Shown: positions 34,148-45,840 of the stretch, in pieces | How the letters are laid out: the number at the start of each line of letters is the position of its first letter | How positions within the stretch are numbered: the first letter of the stretch is position 1 | Assembly: GCA_038503075.1 (NCBI GenBank) | Contig: JBCAML010000022.1 | Location: 1,364,001-1,428,000 of the forward strand | Source: Gyromitra esculenta | Lineage: Eukaryota; Ascomycota; Pezizomycetes; Pezizales; Discinaceae | Reading direction: 5' to 3' | Length of the DNA: 64,000 nt | The notes under the pieces: generated by a model | What the model saw: only the letters and a program-made list of their open reading frames with translations | What the model was told of the DNA's origin: nothing | The model's database searches: none | Made by a program: the position numbers and the translations under genes

Positions 34148-35542
34148 TTGAACGCAACGATCTTTACAATGTTTACAGTCCCTCCTGTCGAGTTCGATGA
34201 GAACTCGTTTTCCACTCTTGTCACAAGTAAGCACCCTTTTGGATTTCGAGTAACCTATGCAGCCTTAGACACTTTAGTCACTAATAATGCAACGCTAAAC
34301 TCAGGGAGGCTACACCGTTCATACTACGATTACGATCCTTCGCGGGCACTCGCTATCACGGCGACGGCCCTGTATGGCGCCACTACGGTCTTGCATATTT
34401 TTCAGATGATCCGATACCGGTCTTGGTACTTTTCGGTTATCATTGTGGCGGGCCTAAGTAAGTTAGATATTCTAAATTCATACATCAAGCCGTATAAATT
34501 CTTATTTAGTGTTTAGTGGAAACGTTTGGATACCTCAGCCGAATCCTTTCCCAGCAAGATGTTTACAACCGGTATGTCTCAAATATCTCTTGGGGGACCT
34601 CTTCGTCCCAACATATCTTATTCCTACATCGAACGAGAAAAACGATTTCAGGATATTCATCCCGGAGTACTAATCTATCTTTTTGCACTCGATAGCGGCC
34701 TGTTTATTGCTCAGTTTGCCCTCGTCGTGCTTGCACCTGTCCTCATTGCGGCAGCAGAATATGTTCTTTTCGGTAAATTACTCGAGTCGGTACTCCCGGG
34801 AGGCCGTAGAGCAAGAGCACTCGGTGTTCCAGCTCGTTTCGTCACTTATATCTTCATTTCGGGCGATATCACGTCGTTTGTATTACAAGGGATTGGAGCG
34901 GGTATCATGTCTGGTGCCTCTGATGGTATTTTTACAGCTTCCCTTCATCATTTCCAGTCATCTGAATCGGACACCAATGCTAACCAGAAATGTAGGAACT
35001 GATGCCAAAAAGATGGATCTTGGACGAAATGTCATGCTTACAGGTCTTGCGGTGCAGATCATAACCTTTGGGTTCTTCATTTGCGCGACAATTCGATTCG
35101 ACTTTAAGTCTAGGTCACTCATGGCACTAGGAAGTGGAAGACCAAGATGGAGGGTTCTGCTATGGGCACTATACGTCTCTTCCATCCTTATCATGGTTTG
35201 TAGCCTCCCCCCTTCTTAGGATCCTGATTTGGCTACGATCATACTCACAAATTAATAGACTCGATCCTGCTACCGTGTTGCGGAGTTCTCGCAAGGTTGG
35301 ACAGGGTACTTGGCTTCTCACGGTATTTATTTCTGCCACAATCTGATCCTATCATATACAATCTACTAACGATTGCTTCAACAGAGGTATACTTCTACTG
35401 CCTCGAAGCCCTTCCCATGTTCCCTTGCTTCGTCATATTCAACATCTTCCACCCCACAAAATACCTCGACCCTGAACGAAAAGACAGCCCAGAGTCCTCA
35501 GGTCCTGCCTCGCTAGCTATGGAAGAAGCACGAGAGAAATAA
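34148..35542 (+). CDS. RTA1-like seven-TM protein, 312 aa
   Basis: Seven exons: 34148-34226, 34305-34457, 34517-34571, 34696-34925, 34996-35195, 35259-35322, 35385-35542. The introns (78, 59, 124, 70, 63, 62 bp) have GT-AG ends and the phases fit throughout, total 939 bp. The first intron is a multiple of three without a stop and might be retained. Splicing assembles the RTA1 signature: YYDYDPSRALAI, METFGYLSRILS, LVVLAPVLIAAAEYVLFG, GDITSFVLQGIGAG, GLAVQIITFGFF, CYRVAEFSQGWTGYLASHE, YCLEALPMF and IFHPTKYL. The family (fungal lipid-translocating exporters, founding members RTA1 and RSB1 of yeast) sits in the plasma membrane and is linked to resistance to 7-aminocholesterol and sphingoid bases. 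Seven hydrophobic segments are present and the tail is short and acidic. The substrate of this member is not evident. Confidence 0.88.
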
Positions 35543-36161
35543 ACTAATCCTTTCGTTACCTAAACAACCATTTTTTTTTTCATATACATTATTTTTTCGA
35601 ACGGGATATTATTTTAAGTTAGAATACTAGCGGGCTCTGTCTTGAATCATTGCGTTTGGCTTTACTTTCATCTCAGATAGTTTGAATATATTTAGAAAAT
35701 TGCTTCTCTTTAATCCACAAAGGAATGACGAACGCTCCCAGGATCCAGGTTGATTAAGCTATAATTGATGTCATATGGCCGGCCATGGTTTCTTCGTATG
35801 AATGTAACTTTCTGTAGAAATAGACAAGCATAGAGGGTAGTAATTGTTTGATCCCTTGCTCGCTTCTCCTACATGCCTGCGCGCTCAGTCTATATATCTG
35901 CTTCTCTACCCACAAATGTTCCTTGCCCATTCCTATTTCGAAGCTTGCCCCGAAGTCTTTTCTCATGCCTGCGCGCCAAGGCCGGCGCCGAGAGACAACT
36001 CGAGTACCGGAAGCTGTATACATTAGGAAGCCGTTTCCAGCGTTTTTTGCATGCTTAACACGGATATTTACGATCCCAATTTACGATCCCTTCCGTAAGC
36101 TATAGAGTAAAGGTTATCCTAGGCTTGCTCGTTAGCTGTAGTCGACTCAAGCGTCGCAAGC

Positions 36162-36370
36162 TACCGTGTTTGCTCAGATAATTGGCTAAGTCCGGTATCT
36201 CCGAGGTACTTGTTGCAACTAGCAAGTTATGTATAAAGCTAGTGTACCCCCAGAATTCAGAACACGACGTTGTAACAGCCAGCAGCCTCTGAAGTACCTG
36301 CGTACAACGTGTAGTTTGCTGGTTGCTACAAGTACCCCGGACTTAACCAATTACCCGAGTAAATCCGGTA
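36162..36370. mobile_element. fold-back / MITE-like element
   Basis: The ends are long imperfect inverted repeats: left arm about 36162-36227 and right arm about 36309-36370. The left TAATTGGCTAAGTCCGG pairs with the right CCGGACTTAACCAATTA with one mismatch, and GGTACTTGTTGCAACTAGCAA pairs with TTTGCTGGTTGCTACAAGTACC with a few mismatches. A 9-base insertion interrupts the left arm. No coding sequence is present. It differs from the MITE family at 28.4 and 41.0 kb. Confidence 0.6.
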
Positions 36371-36775
36371 TTTCGGTACTAGTTAGAAAACGTCTTAGTT
36401 ATTGACCGAGTGATATATCATGACTCCGCTTCAGTAGTGTCGATACCTTATTTTAAACCTCTCCACAGCGCTCTACCATGGTCACCTAGGTTCAAGCTTC
36501 TAAGCTTTCAAAGCAAAATCTTGATTCCCTACACCTCTGAACATGAGTCGAAAGTTCACAATTGATAATTAAGATACCCTCACGCCAGCTTCCCGACCCA
36601 ATGCGGATCCAGATTTTGTATTACACGCAAGTTGACAACTCACCGGAGCCAAGCGTCCACCTTTTCTCTATCAATCTTTTTGAATGCAATAGGTATAGTT
36701 ACAGATGTGGGAACGAGTAGGTGTTACTTGTGCATATATTCATTCTCTATCACTCGGTTAGTATGTTGGACTGCT

Positions 36776-36979
36776 TGTTGAAACTATTGATATTGCGTCC
36801 TAATAAGTACTCAGGGTTCCGCCCCTGTAGATCTTTGATAGCTAGACGGGCTTTGGGAACCCCGAGTTTTGGGAGCTTTCTATTGGCCAATCCCTCGGAC
36901 ATATACTGCTTTCTTCCCTTGCATCTCATTCAGCATCCTAAGCTCCAATAATACTCGATCGTGGTCCAAAACTCTAACA
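36776..36979 (+). mobile_element. solo LTR, copy 1
   Basis: A 204-bp block starts TGTTGAAAC and ends CTCTAACA. It aligns along its whole length with 54794-54994, sharing for example CAGATCTTTGAT-like, GACGGGCTTT and AATACTCGATC blocks. Flanking 5-mers CTGCT and CTGTT are an imperfect duplication with one difference. No internal retrotransposon sequence is next to it, consistent with LTR-LTR recombination. Confidence 0.75.
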
Positions 36980-39582
36980 CTGTTGTTACAGGCAAACCCC
37001 TATGCGCGTAAATAAATTCGGTCTGTTCAGTTATAAATCTGATAATTAAGACAAGCGCCGCGCGGGGTCTGTCTGCGCTCTCTTGCTTTAAAATCGGGCT
37101 CAATCACGTAAATCAAACCTTAAACTTGTTGGCGTAGGCTATAAATATCTAGAGACACAAATAGTTATCCTGTTATGCGCGGGTGTAGAAGATGGAACTA
37201 ATGCAACCGTGTAGAGGGGTTTTAGTTAAGCCCTTTTGAGCCTATACGATCAAGTTCTATTATTTGAGAAGGGAACGCGTCGGGTATACGTACGCATGCG
37301 TACACGTATGACTAGTACCATGCTTAAGTGTTACCAAACTGCTAAATGTCAAGTGAGCTCACCGACCAGTATTTTAAATAGGGTTCAGAACTTAGCTAAA
37401 CTAAAGGGGACCCAATGAAGATCCACACGAATAGTCATAAATTATCACTCGGTTATAGGGACTGGGTGGAAAGCTCCTGGAAAATGGTGCTGTTCTCTCC
37501 TGCGAGTGAACATGCTTTTATTGCCCCACTGGCCATGGGATGATTTGGGCAAGTCTGCTTTTTTTTTCCGACAGACCAATAATCGTTGCCGTCCGATTTA
37601 GTGTTACTTTACTATCTTATTCGTTGGGCAAAGTACGGAATCGTCCAACGGATTGTTCAAAGCCGTTAGAGGATTAGCGAGGGGGGAGAAAAGGCCTATG
37701 CAGAGAAGCCAAGGCGTGTGTTGTTGTAATAGCACTCCCAACAGGTTCCATTCAGCACTGTCACGTGTTTCTGGAGTTGTCAGATGAGTGTGTGGGTTAA
37801 TCTAACAGCCCCCATTGGACCCTGAGCAACCTGGAAGACGATCTCTCTTCCAGGCCCGCTTTTTTAGTGGCGGAAATAGGCTATTGAAAATAGAACTATC
37901 ACGTATCATGTTAAAGCCAGGGTCTCGTTATCTTCCCACATAGAATACGTACTCTTGTACCCCTTTAATTGCGCTTTAGCCTGCAGGGCGCTGTTATGAC
38001 TGACACTGGGGCAAGCTTACTGGCTGTTACCAACACGGCGCATATTGCGCACTCACGATCGTGGCATGGCAGGCTTGTTTGTGGAGAGTTAACGGGAATA
38101 CAGAGTGGTTGCATACGCATATGCTAGCTAAAGCACAGGAGCAGTCATGATATTCAAGTAACTCGAGATGGGAAACCGAGGGACCTTGGTTAAAGGATAG
38201 GTAGGGAAAGGATGGCTAGTATTTGACTGAACTACTCTGCCTATCCATAGAGCCAGGCCACCAGACCGCCAAGAATTAGAAATTCTGACCTTGAAGCCTT
38301 TGGGAAAGATTGACACCTGTTGCTCGTCAGCGCTTCGTCAACAAGATGCCCTCCCCATTAATCATTAACATACTTCGTATTTATAATCATCCCATAAACT
38401 TGGGCCACACTTTCCTCCGATAAAGAAGAAAATCCCTGATGTCTCTTTACGAGTCTCTATAGTACTTTTTCTCTTCTAATAATAACACAAAGGCAGGCAT
38501 TTCTGGCTTGGCTTAACCCCAGGCTATATTCATAATTGCTCGAGTGATTAATAATTTGGCATAGATTTGTCTTAAGATTGTCGATTAACCGCTTGTGTAA
38601 TTGTAGCGAGCGCTAGCATTTTACTTAATATTGATGCATGGATGTCTCTGGGCATCGCGCTTGTTTCCTTTGCATAAGTTAACTGTAAATAACAAATTCT
38701 ATGGGGAGTAGCACTGATTTTCGTAAATATTTAGACTGGATGATTGGCTAAGGGAGAGGCTGTTAACGGTCGTATCATCTCATTTGACTATCCTTGTGTC
38801 ACCAAAACCCCAAAAGAAGCTTTTGACAAATCGGCGCGGCAATGCTTGATCTGGCTTGGCTGTCCAATGGTTCCAATCGAGTGTCAACCATCGACGCGCG
38901 TTTGATCTCGACGCTTTGTTTCCAAAAGTCTGAGACGTAGCCGGGATCCGAAAGGAGCCAAGACCGAGGGACTTCCTTTTCTGGAAGTGGGAAGCTTTGA
39001 AGCGGAGGTTTCATCGCTGTCTTGGGCGAGTAACCTGGACGAAAATAGAAGCATCCACTCATAAATCAGCAGGCAATCTCACGAGTCTCATGAGCAAATT
39101 TCCCGAGCTCAAATACGTATGTCAAAAGGTAATCCCAACGGTAAAGTATTCTGACGTTAGCGCAGGTGTTCAGAACTCAGACTGTGGCGGTAATCGTATT
39201 TGGAATCGGGGCGGTCGCCGCCGTGGCTCAACTTTGGCGAAAACCTTTTTTGGGTCAGTTTCTTCAAATAACTAACGTTGGCACCGCCTCACGAACAACT
39301 GAGACTAACCATTTGCAGCCAAGACCGGATACGCAGGGATAATCGTTTTCCGAAAACCAATAGCGACAGTCCAGTGACACGCAACTGCCCTATTGACAAT
39401 TATTACCCGCCTAGCCCAAACATTATTAAAAAGGACCGATAGCACTCTTATTTTTTAGAGACATATTTCCCAACATCTCGAATATATATATCACCAAGTT
39501 ACCTCCGCTGGCCAACTGACAGCCAAAAATACCCAAACTAACCCAAACTACCAAGCAACTGCGTGCACCAAATATCGCTACA

Positions 39583-40696
39583 ATGGCTGCTCCAGCTCGT
39601 TATCTCTCCCGTATTGCTATCGCCTACTTTGTTGACTGGGCAGTAATTCTTGCAACAATCGCATTTGCGGGCTCCTTGTCCCTTTGGGCCGTTCCTTCTG
39701 CACGACCATTCTCTCTAGACGACAAAAGCATCGCCTATCCGTTTCAGACGAAAACAAAGATTTCCACTGGGCTCCTGGTTGTCCTAGCTATTGCCTTTCC
39801 AGCAGTGTTATGTTTGGTATTATGTCTCTTCGTCCCAACAGCGTCTACTCCTTCTGCGGCAGGCTGGAGAAGAAAGGTTTATGCAGCAAATAAAGCTATT
39901 CTCGGGCTGGGACTGAGTATTGGACTTGCATTGCTGTTCACGGATTCCTTAAAGAATCTTATGGGCAAACCGCGACCGGATATGCTTAGTCGATGTGCGC
40001 CGATGATCAGGACTGGAAACACACAATTTCCACAAAACGCAGAGATTGGGTATGGTTTGGTTACCTGGGATATCTGTGCGACCAAAGGTCGAGACACAGG
40101 AAAAGGATTCGACGACCTGCGGGATGGATTCCGTAGTTTCCCGAGTGGACATGCTAGCAGTATGTCCTCCTACTACTATTCCTTTGAATCAAATCGTAAT
40201 CGCTGACCTGGAGACTATAGTGTCGTTCGCTGGCCTAACATACGCCTCTCTCTTCATTGCTTCTTTCGTCTTCTCAATGACCCTGCCCCTAGCTCGCCAG
40301 ATTCGCCCATTCGCCCCCAACCCCAGTTCCCCTGCTGTCCCCGCTGCGCAACCTAAATTCCCACAAATGCTTTCCTTCTTCCTCGTTTCCTTCCCGATGT
40401 GGATCGCCATCTATATTGCCTCAACACGTTGGTCCGATTACCGCCATCACGGCTTTGATGTCCTCTTCGGTTCCTTGGAAGGCATTGTTTGCGCGCTTAT
40501 CGGTTGGTCCTGGTATGGTGTTTATAGCTGCCGAAGAGGTGGCGCCCTCCAGAGCCAGGATATTGAGTTGAGGACGGCTCGGGGGTCAGACGAGGAGCAG
40601 TTAACCCCTGGGCAAGAATATGATGCGATGGGTACGGGCCGACAACAACGAGATGACAAAGGCGGCCCTTCGGCGGTTGGGCCTGTTATGGTCTGA
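39583..40696 (+). CDS. PAP2-family lipid phosphatase, 350 aa
   Basis: Two exons (39583-40159 and 40221-40696) flank a 61-bp intron with a GTATGT donor and an ACTATAG acceptor, phase 1, total 1053 bp. All three parts of the PAP2 phosphatase signature are present: K124-x6-R131-P132 (KNLMGKPRP), PSGH at 187-190, and R262-x5-H268-x3-D272 (RWSDYRHHGFD). His190 and His268 would be the acid/base and phosphohistidine pair. The intron splits the region right after the PSGH motif. About six hydrophobic segments agree with yeast Dpp1/Lpp1-type enzymes, which dephosphorylate diacylglycerol pyrophosphate and phosphatidate in membranes. The C-terminal 55 residues are hydrophilic and Gln/Asp/Gly-rich. Catalytic residues are intact and I expect activity. 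The leader just upstream repeats CCAAACTA. Confidence 0.92.
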
Positions 40697-42567
40697 TAGG
40701 TGATATTTGTATTTTGGTTATTTTGTACAAGGTTGTTTGAGCTGTGAGGGTCTTGTGTGAGGTTGGGATGTTTTGTTGGTTTGCGGCGTGGGGATTGGTG
40801 TTCTTGTGTTTACCAGTTACTGGGTATCGGGTTACATCTGATCATCAAGGAATTATTTCTGGATCTCTGTTGTATTATATTATACGTCTTTTTAGGGCTG
40901 TGGGTTTAGTTTATGCATTGATAAGGTTCCATCTGTGGGTTTAATTTATACATTTAGAAGTAGTTCACCAATTTTAACTCTAGAGTCGTTCCTGGGTGTG
41001 TGACAAGACTGGAGGTGTGACGAATCCCACCCAAAGTTAACGGGGCGCGAACAAAAGAACACGAAAAAATTGATAGTGCCTATGGAAAATAGATAGATTT
41101 CTCCTGAGCTGATAGCTCGAAAAGAGAAAAGCTTTGATTTTACCGATTTTAATTTTTCACTTTTTGGGAAATTCGTCACACTCCTAGTTTCGTCATACAC
41201 GCAGGAGCGGCTCTGGCTGAACTTGTAAAAAGAAAACTAATTTTTGTAAACCTCCTAGAATCGCGAAGGAGAAAATTGGATTATAATTACCGATAGACTT
41301 CTCGTGGGTAATAAATCAAATATTTCGTCACAAGAGCTCTAGAGGGAGATTACGTGTAATTTGTTACCCAAGACTCTCGTTATACCCTCTGTCTTAATTA
41401 TAACCTCTCAACCATTTATTCTAGGGCTGTAATATTTCTCCACATCACATCTGGAATTTTTAAAAATTAAATAGAAAACTTACGCTGTTTTTTCCTTTGC
41501 TGTATCTATGACACCGGTGCTTATGAGAAAGCTAGCCGCTCCATGTAGAAGTATTATAGTCATAATTTATCACTCGAATTCTACGAACATTGGATAAATG
41601 ACACGCGCCGCTCTGGTAAGAACCGACGAAGTCAATAAAACACGTCTCGAGGGCACTGATAATGATGATGATATTGTGAGGATCCTGTATCTCCGCGGGA
41701 CTAGTTAATAGAAATGGATATATGAAGCGAATCTACGTTCAAAAGGAAGTATCATGCAGTTATAAGATTTGGGTCATAGAATTCGGGTTCATTCTCTCTG
41801 AGAGTATCGAGAAGAGCGTTAAGCTTCGGTGAGGCGGAACTAAGACGGCCTGGAGAGCCGGCGGGATCGAAATGTGATTTGTAGTGTTCTAATGACCGTA
41901 TTTGTTATTGAAAATATAGTCATGGTAGGGACTTGGTAATTTGGGTGTTAAACTATTGGGCATTGGGATATCACCAAACTGATTTATTAGCATACCAGTA
42001 TACGTATTGAAGATGGATGAAAATGATTTACTCCCAAAGTAACAGTAGCGTCAGGTGAGCCCTTTGGCGTTTGTGTCGGATATCTACAGTTTAATTCTAT
42101 CGAACCCAAAGGATACTCGCCAATAGCCTGTGTATAATCAATCAGTTGTTTCACGAGATATAGCGAGGAAAATAGTTTGTAGCGAAGATCTGTATTCTAT
42201 TGATGATGATGAAGAACAAGAGGTTACTGGCGAGAGAGAACATAAATATAGAGCAGATAAGAAGTCACATGAACCTAATGTCGAACTAGACCCCCCTAGC
42301 GCACTAGCTTCGGCTTATTTCCTACCCACGCAAAAGCACAAATCAACACAATCTATCAAAATCGAAGGTTGACTTAAACATCCAAACGTACCACATCATC
42401 AACAAGGAATTAGAGTTCCTCTCTAGTTAACCTACTCCTAGCACTCCACCAAATTCGAACTTGCCATTGAATAATTGTATCCCAGCCACCATTCGGCAAA
42501 TTAGCCCTATATCCAATCTCAGATCTCTTGATCTTAGATCGTAACGTGTTACTGCTCAATTTTATCA
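40697..42567. other. intergenic with one MITE
   Basis: It contains the MITE copy at 40.98-41.21 kb. The frame at 42130-42372 (80 codons, hydrophilic, SEDLYSIDDDEEQEVTGERE) starts only with a GTG and has no recognised partner exon, so it was not accepted. Confidence 0.4.
40983..41213. mobile_element. MITE, copy 2
   Basis: This 231-bp relative of 28401-28609 is roughly 80 percent alike and in the same orientation. Its terminal inverted repeats are longer, about 45 bases, because it keeps a GTGTGAC-AAGACTGGAG-GTGTGACGAAT segment that copy 1 has lost from its left end. Left flank TA, right flank TG, probably a mutated TA. Confidence 0.8.
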
Positions 42568-43294
42568 CTAACCAAAAATCTCAATAGTTATCAATCCCCG
42601 GTTGTATTCTGGTGAAACGACAGGTGTAAGACGGAACTCGATCAGGTCATACACTGCCCATGGGGAGATTTCCGGGAATGCAAGTGCACTGATAGTACCG
42701 ATCTTACCTTTCTCTGGGAGAGCATCGCCGATTTTGATGCCCGGAATAGAGAGAGGCGCAAAGTCGAGGGTTGTGCACTATTAGTAAATGGCGAGATTCA
42801 AGCCTTCATATAAAGCAAAATGGATATGAATACGTACATCACCCCGCGCTCGATCATCTATTTTAAAATATGAACTGCAATTCACTAGTCTCCACCACTG
42901 GCCGTTTTGGAATAAAATAGGTCTGGCAACGCCCTGGTGGTAAAATACCTCCCCACGCCATACAAATCCTGCTCCATGGACATTAAGGTTGTAGTAGTTG
43001 ATAAGGCTCGATTTAGAAGCATCGGGTGCAAGAACAGAAATCTACTTTGAGGTTAGTTCGTCAGAGCTGGATCGCATTCAAGAATGGCGATAAAAACTAT
43101 GTTACTTCGAGAGCTTTACGCTCCCGGATAATGATGGGACAATCGACTTTTGTCAGATCCGAAGGCAATCAGAAATTTCAGTCTACTGTTATGGGTGAGA
43201 TAGGGTTTCCTAGGGAAATATCCTGATCGGTAGTTATGACAGCTGCTAGTGACACCGCTAGAAGAGAATTAACGATGAGAATCGTGGTATCTAT
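42568..43294 (-). pseudogene. decayed secreted-protein gene
   Basis: The minus strand shows long coding-like segments with lesions. At 43294 a signal-peptide-like segment reads DTTILIVNSLLAVSLAAV preceded by ATA where an ATG would be expected. It continues to SPITVD, then meets TGA, NF, another TGA, and LPSDLTKVDCPIIIRERKAL. The frame then changes at least once, with a TAG, into a long clean stretch including SLINYYNLNVHGAGFVWRGE and GQWWRLVNCSSYFKIDDRAR. A 60-bp intron (42778-42837, donor GTACGT, acceptor AATAG, phase 0) then joins to TTLDFAPLSIPGIKIGDALP and SPWAVYDLIEFRLTPVVSPE, ending at a TAG at 42570. The lost start and in-frame stops could each come from a C-to-T change on one strand, as RIP produces, but frameshifts need another cause. 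I do not recognise the family. Confidence 0.6.
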
Positions 43295-44406
43295 TCCTTA
43301 GGATGTGGATTGTAATAGAGTAATGGAGGGAGCGGGTCGCAAGTTATTGGAAGTGGTATTTATTCCTCTATGCGTATGGTATCAGATGATATGTATCGCA
43401 ATATGTTCGAGGTTCTGTAACACGACCTGTATGTCCTTAGACTACCCGAGAAGATACTGGTGTATGTTGATGTTTACTCGATCGCTGCTGGTATCAGATC
43501 CTTCATCCCTCGGTGAACCAAAAATCTGACTAGTTTCACAAACTTTCTGGGATCTGATCCTATCCATAGCTTAAATCCAGGCCCATTTGACTAAACCCGA
43601 GATAGGATAGCTTGGCGGAGTGATAAAAGAACAGCACTACTCCTGATAGCTGTTTCAAGGTCTGGTACAGCTAGGTTTCCGAATAAAGGTTGCCCTATGG
43701 CGTATTATGGTGAGATGCACATGGCCGATGTGATGTAGATGCAGCGGGGTTGCGGTTATCGTGGCCGGCGGTTGGGCAGGTACTGGTGCACACGTGATGT
43801 ACATACTGTTATATGCAGACGGGAATGCGCATTAAGTTCTGTGGAACGAAACTCGTCAACTATTTCTCAAACAGCCTAACCATCTCTGCTTGCAAAGATT
43901 CTGTGGTCTAGATCGCCTAGATAATGAGTTGGTGGACATAGAAAACTCCAGCAACCGGTTACCGCCAGACGAAACAGTAAACAGGTTTTCCCGGGTTGTC
44001 GAGCACATCAACCTTGTTGTACGAATCTACTTAAACTTTTGGCTGTCCCCTACTGTTAAACAGACATAAAAGCAAGTCAAATTGCTTGCAATTGGCTACT
44101 GATCACTTCTTTTTGAGGCTCAAAGTCATGTCCGTCACATATTTCCCTGGGCCCATAGAAGCCACCAGAAGCTGACCAAAAGGCTTGATGGCACCTTCTA
44201 TCTGTCCTACAGGAGCTTACTATATGGATATGTAGTTTCAATAAATGGACTTCTTGAGCACACCCACATAACTCACGCCCTTCTCGCTACTTGATATATT
44301 TCCCATTTCCGTCATTACCATCACCGTCACAGCAAATTCTTCTCTATTACGCGAATATCAGTCAAGTTTTTCATCAACTCTTGCTGAGAACCACCGATCC
44401 GCAGCA
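43295..44406. other. intergenic, nothing recognised
   Basis: No gene or repeat was recognised. The last 120 bases before the secreted-protein ATG are C/T- and A-rich, a plausible leader. Confidence 0.4.
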
Positions 44407-44835
44407 ATGAATCTTGTAGTTTTAATTTCTCTCTTTTTCCTCATCGTCTCCATGGTTGATGCCCATCCTATGGATACTGTGGTTCCTCGCCAACTTGTGC
44501 GTTTCGACGGATTGCCGGATTATCGTTGTAGTATAATCAGAACGATCTCCCCAATCTATTATAACGTATTGCTTTCTCTCGACCAGCTCATAATCACCAA
44601 GGACGCACAATTTGAGCAAACTGAAAATCCTCTAGCTGGCTCGGCTTATGGATGCACAATTCTTAATGGCTACCAAGGAGTATCTACTCGTATTGTTTTA
44701 TGCGGGAAAAAAGGGATAGCGGTACCTGGGAGAGTTATCAGAGAATCAGCTGAAAACTTATATTCCAAATGCGGCTCCGCATGGCGGGTTGAGGGTATTG
44801 TGCAGTATTCTTGGGGACTCATCCTCGTGTATTAG
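44407..44835 (+). CDS. small secreted cysteine protein, candidate effector
   Basis: This intact 142-residue frame has a clear signal peptide (MNLVVLISLFFLIVSMVDA, cleavage probably before HPMD). The mature part has four cysteines (41, 83, 99, 122), enough for two disulfides. A Y-x-C motif (DYRC, 38-41) sits about 20 residues into the mature protein and the last cysteine is near the C-terminus, the layout described for RNase-like effectors of powdery mildews. The alternation of short strand-like segments (YGCTIL, STRIVLCGKKGIAVPG, WRVEGIVQYSWGLILVY) would suit a small beta-rich fold. Catalytic RNase residues cannot be assigned. Possible roles are an effector, a fungal cell-wall protein or an RNase-like protein; secretion is the only secure inference. 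Confidence 0.65.
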   Translation: MNLVVLISLFFLIVSMVDAHPMDTVVPRQLVRFDGLPDYRCSIIRTISPIYYNVLLSLDQLIITKDAQFEQTENPLAGSAYGCTILNGYQGVSTRIVLCGKKGIAVPGRVIRESAENLYSKCGSAWRVEGIVQYSWGLILVY

Positions 44836-45393
44836 GTTAAATTGGATTTTATTACGACGGAAGCTCTAGGAGTGCTTTGATTCACTTTTCCGAGCCACCT
44901 TTTAAATTTAAATGTAATTACGGGAGTTAACGTTATATGTCTCCTTTTGTCTAAATGATAGTTTTCATTGTATCCTTACGTCATTGCGAGGTCTCTTCTT
45001 TTGATGGGAAATCATGGGGTAGACCTAATACTTTTGCGACCTGGTAGAAGGCAGATAAATATAATGAGATTCAGCTATTTCTGTTGTAATTACTGGTCGG
45101 AAAAGTGGGAAAGTTATTAGAGATAGAAAGTTAAGAATAGGTGAATTCAATTTCTAGTATTCCCGTACGTACGACCATTCATCATAGTAAAGATATTGAT
45201 GAGGTGATACAATGCTTGTACAATAAGGCATGCGTGTTGGGATCGGTTCCGCCTTAAAACGCCCGACAATAGACGTTCTTGGGTTCCCCTTACCCCAAAG
45301 ATTTGAAAAACGTACGGATCGAAACTATTACCTAGCACTAACATTACAGGAAACCCACCAGGTTTGAAATTTTCTTCCATACCTTCCGATGTC

Positions 45394-45426
45394 CCACCAA
45401 CCACCAACCACCAACCACCAACCACC
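45394..45426 (+). repeat. (CCACCAA)n microsatellite
   Basis: Four to five copies of the heptamer CCACCAA in tandem lie directly before the possible exon that starts at 45449. Confidence 0.85.
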
Positions 45427-45448
45427 CCAGCGATACAGAGACATCTTC

Positions 45449-45840
45449 ATGGATTTGATAAAACCAAATAATTCAGCATACGCTCCACGCCGCTCCTGGA
45501 CACTATTACCCATTGACGCAACATCGATTCACCAACATTTCCTCGCTAGGGTGAGTTTCCTCACCCACTTCTCGCTCGTTTCTTTGATCTCGTCGATTAC
45601 AGTATCTCAAGGTGGATATATGAGCATCCCTTGTGCTCGTATCTAGGTGACCTCCTTCCAACAACTAAAAAGTCTGCTAATCGTATTTATATGCAAGAAA
45701 GGGCATACATTCTCTAGGTACAGACTTAAAGACGATAAAAACTGCGGGACGTTTCAAGTTTTAGAAGTCTTCTCTTATCAGATGACCGACGTTTTTCATC
45801 GTGAGTCTTATCCGCTTTCCTCGGCGGAATATATCTGTTA
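45449..45840 (+). CDS. possible spliced gene, model incomplete
   Basis: The segment 45449-45550 encodes MDLIKPNNSAYAPRRSWTLL and then PIDATSIHQHFLAR, ending at a strong GTGAGT donor. A coding-like segment follows at about 45695-45800 (KGHTFSRYRLKDDKNCGTFQ, then MTDVFH) ending at another GTGAGT. The acceptor between them could be at 45602, 45646 or just before 45695; each choice has a problem, such as a 9-base exon or a hydrophobic insertion. The opposite strand at 45885-46097 also reads coding-like (KEDSTGRVDNLEERLRGVKS), so strand and extent are unsettled. Confidence 0.25.

Larger units (their letters stand above)
35543..39582. other. gene-poor 4 kb stretch with transposon remnants
   Basis: It holds the fold-back element at 36.16-36.37 kb and the solo LTR at 36.78-36.98 kb, listed separately. 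On the minus strand 38799-39062 there is an 87-codon coding-like frame (PLQSFPLPEKEVPRSWLLSD, then SVEIKRASMVDTRLEPLDSQ) without start context or partner exons, probably a gene fragment. The last 100 bases are the A/C-rich leader of the PAP2 gene. Confidence 0.45.

Noticed and set aside
38799..39062. 87-codon minus frame with coding-like text
   Set aside because: It is plausible as a gene fragment, but no adjacent exon, start context or family could be found.
42130..42372. 80-codon hydrophilic plus frame
   Set aside because: It starts only with GTG, has no supporting splice sites and lies beside a decayed gene on the other strand.
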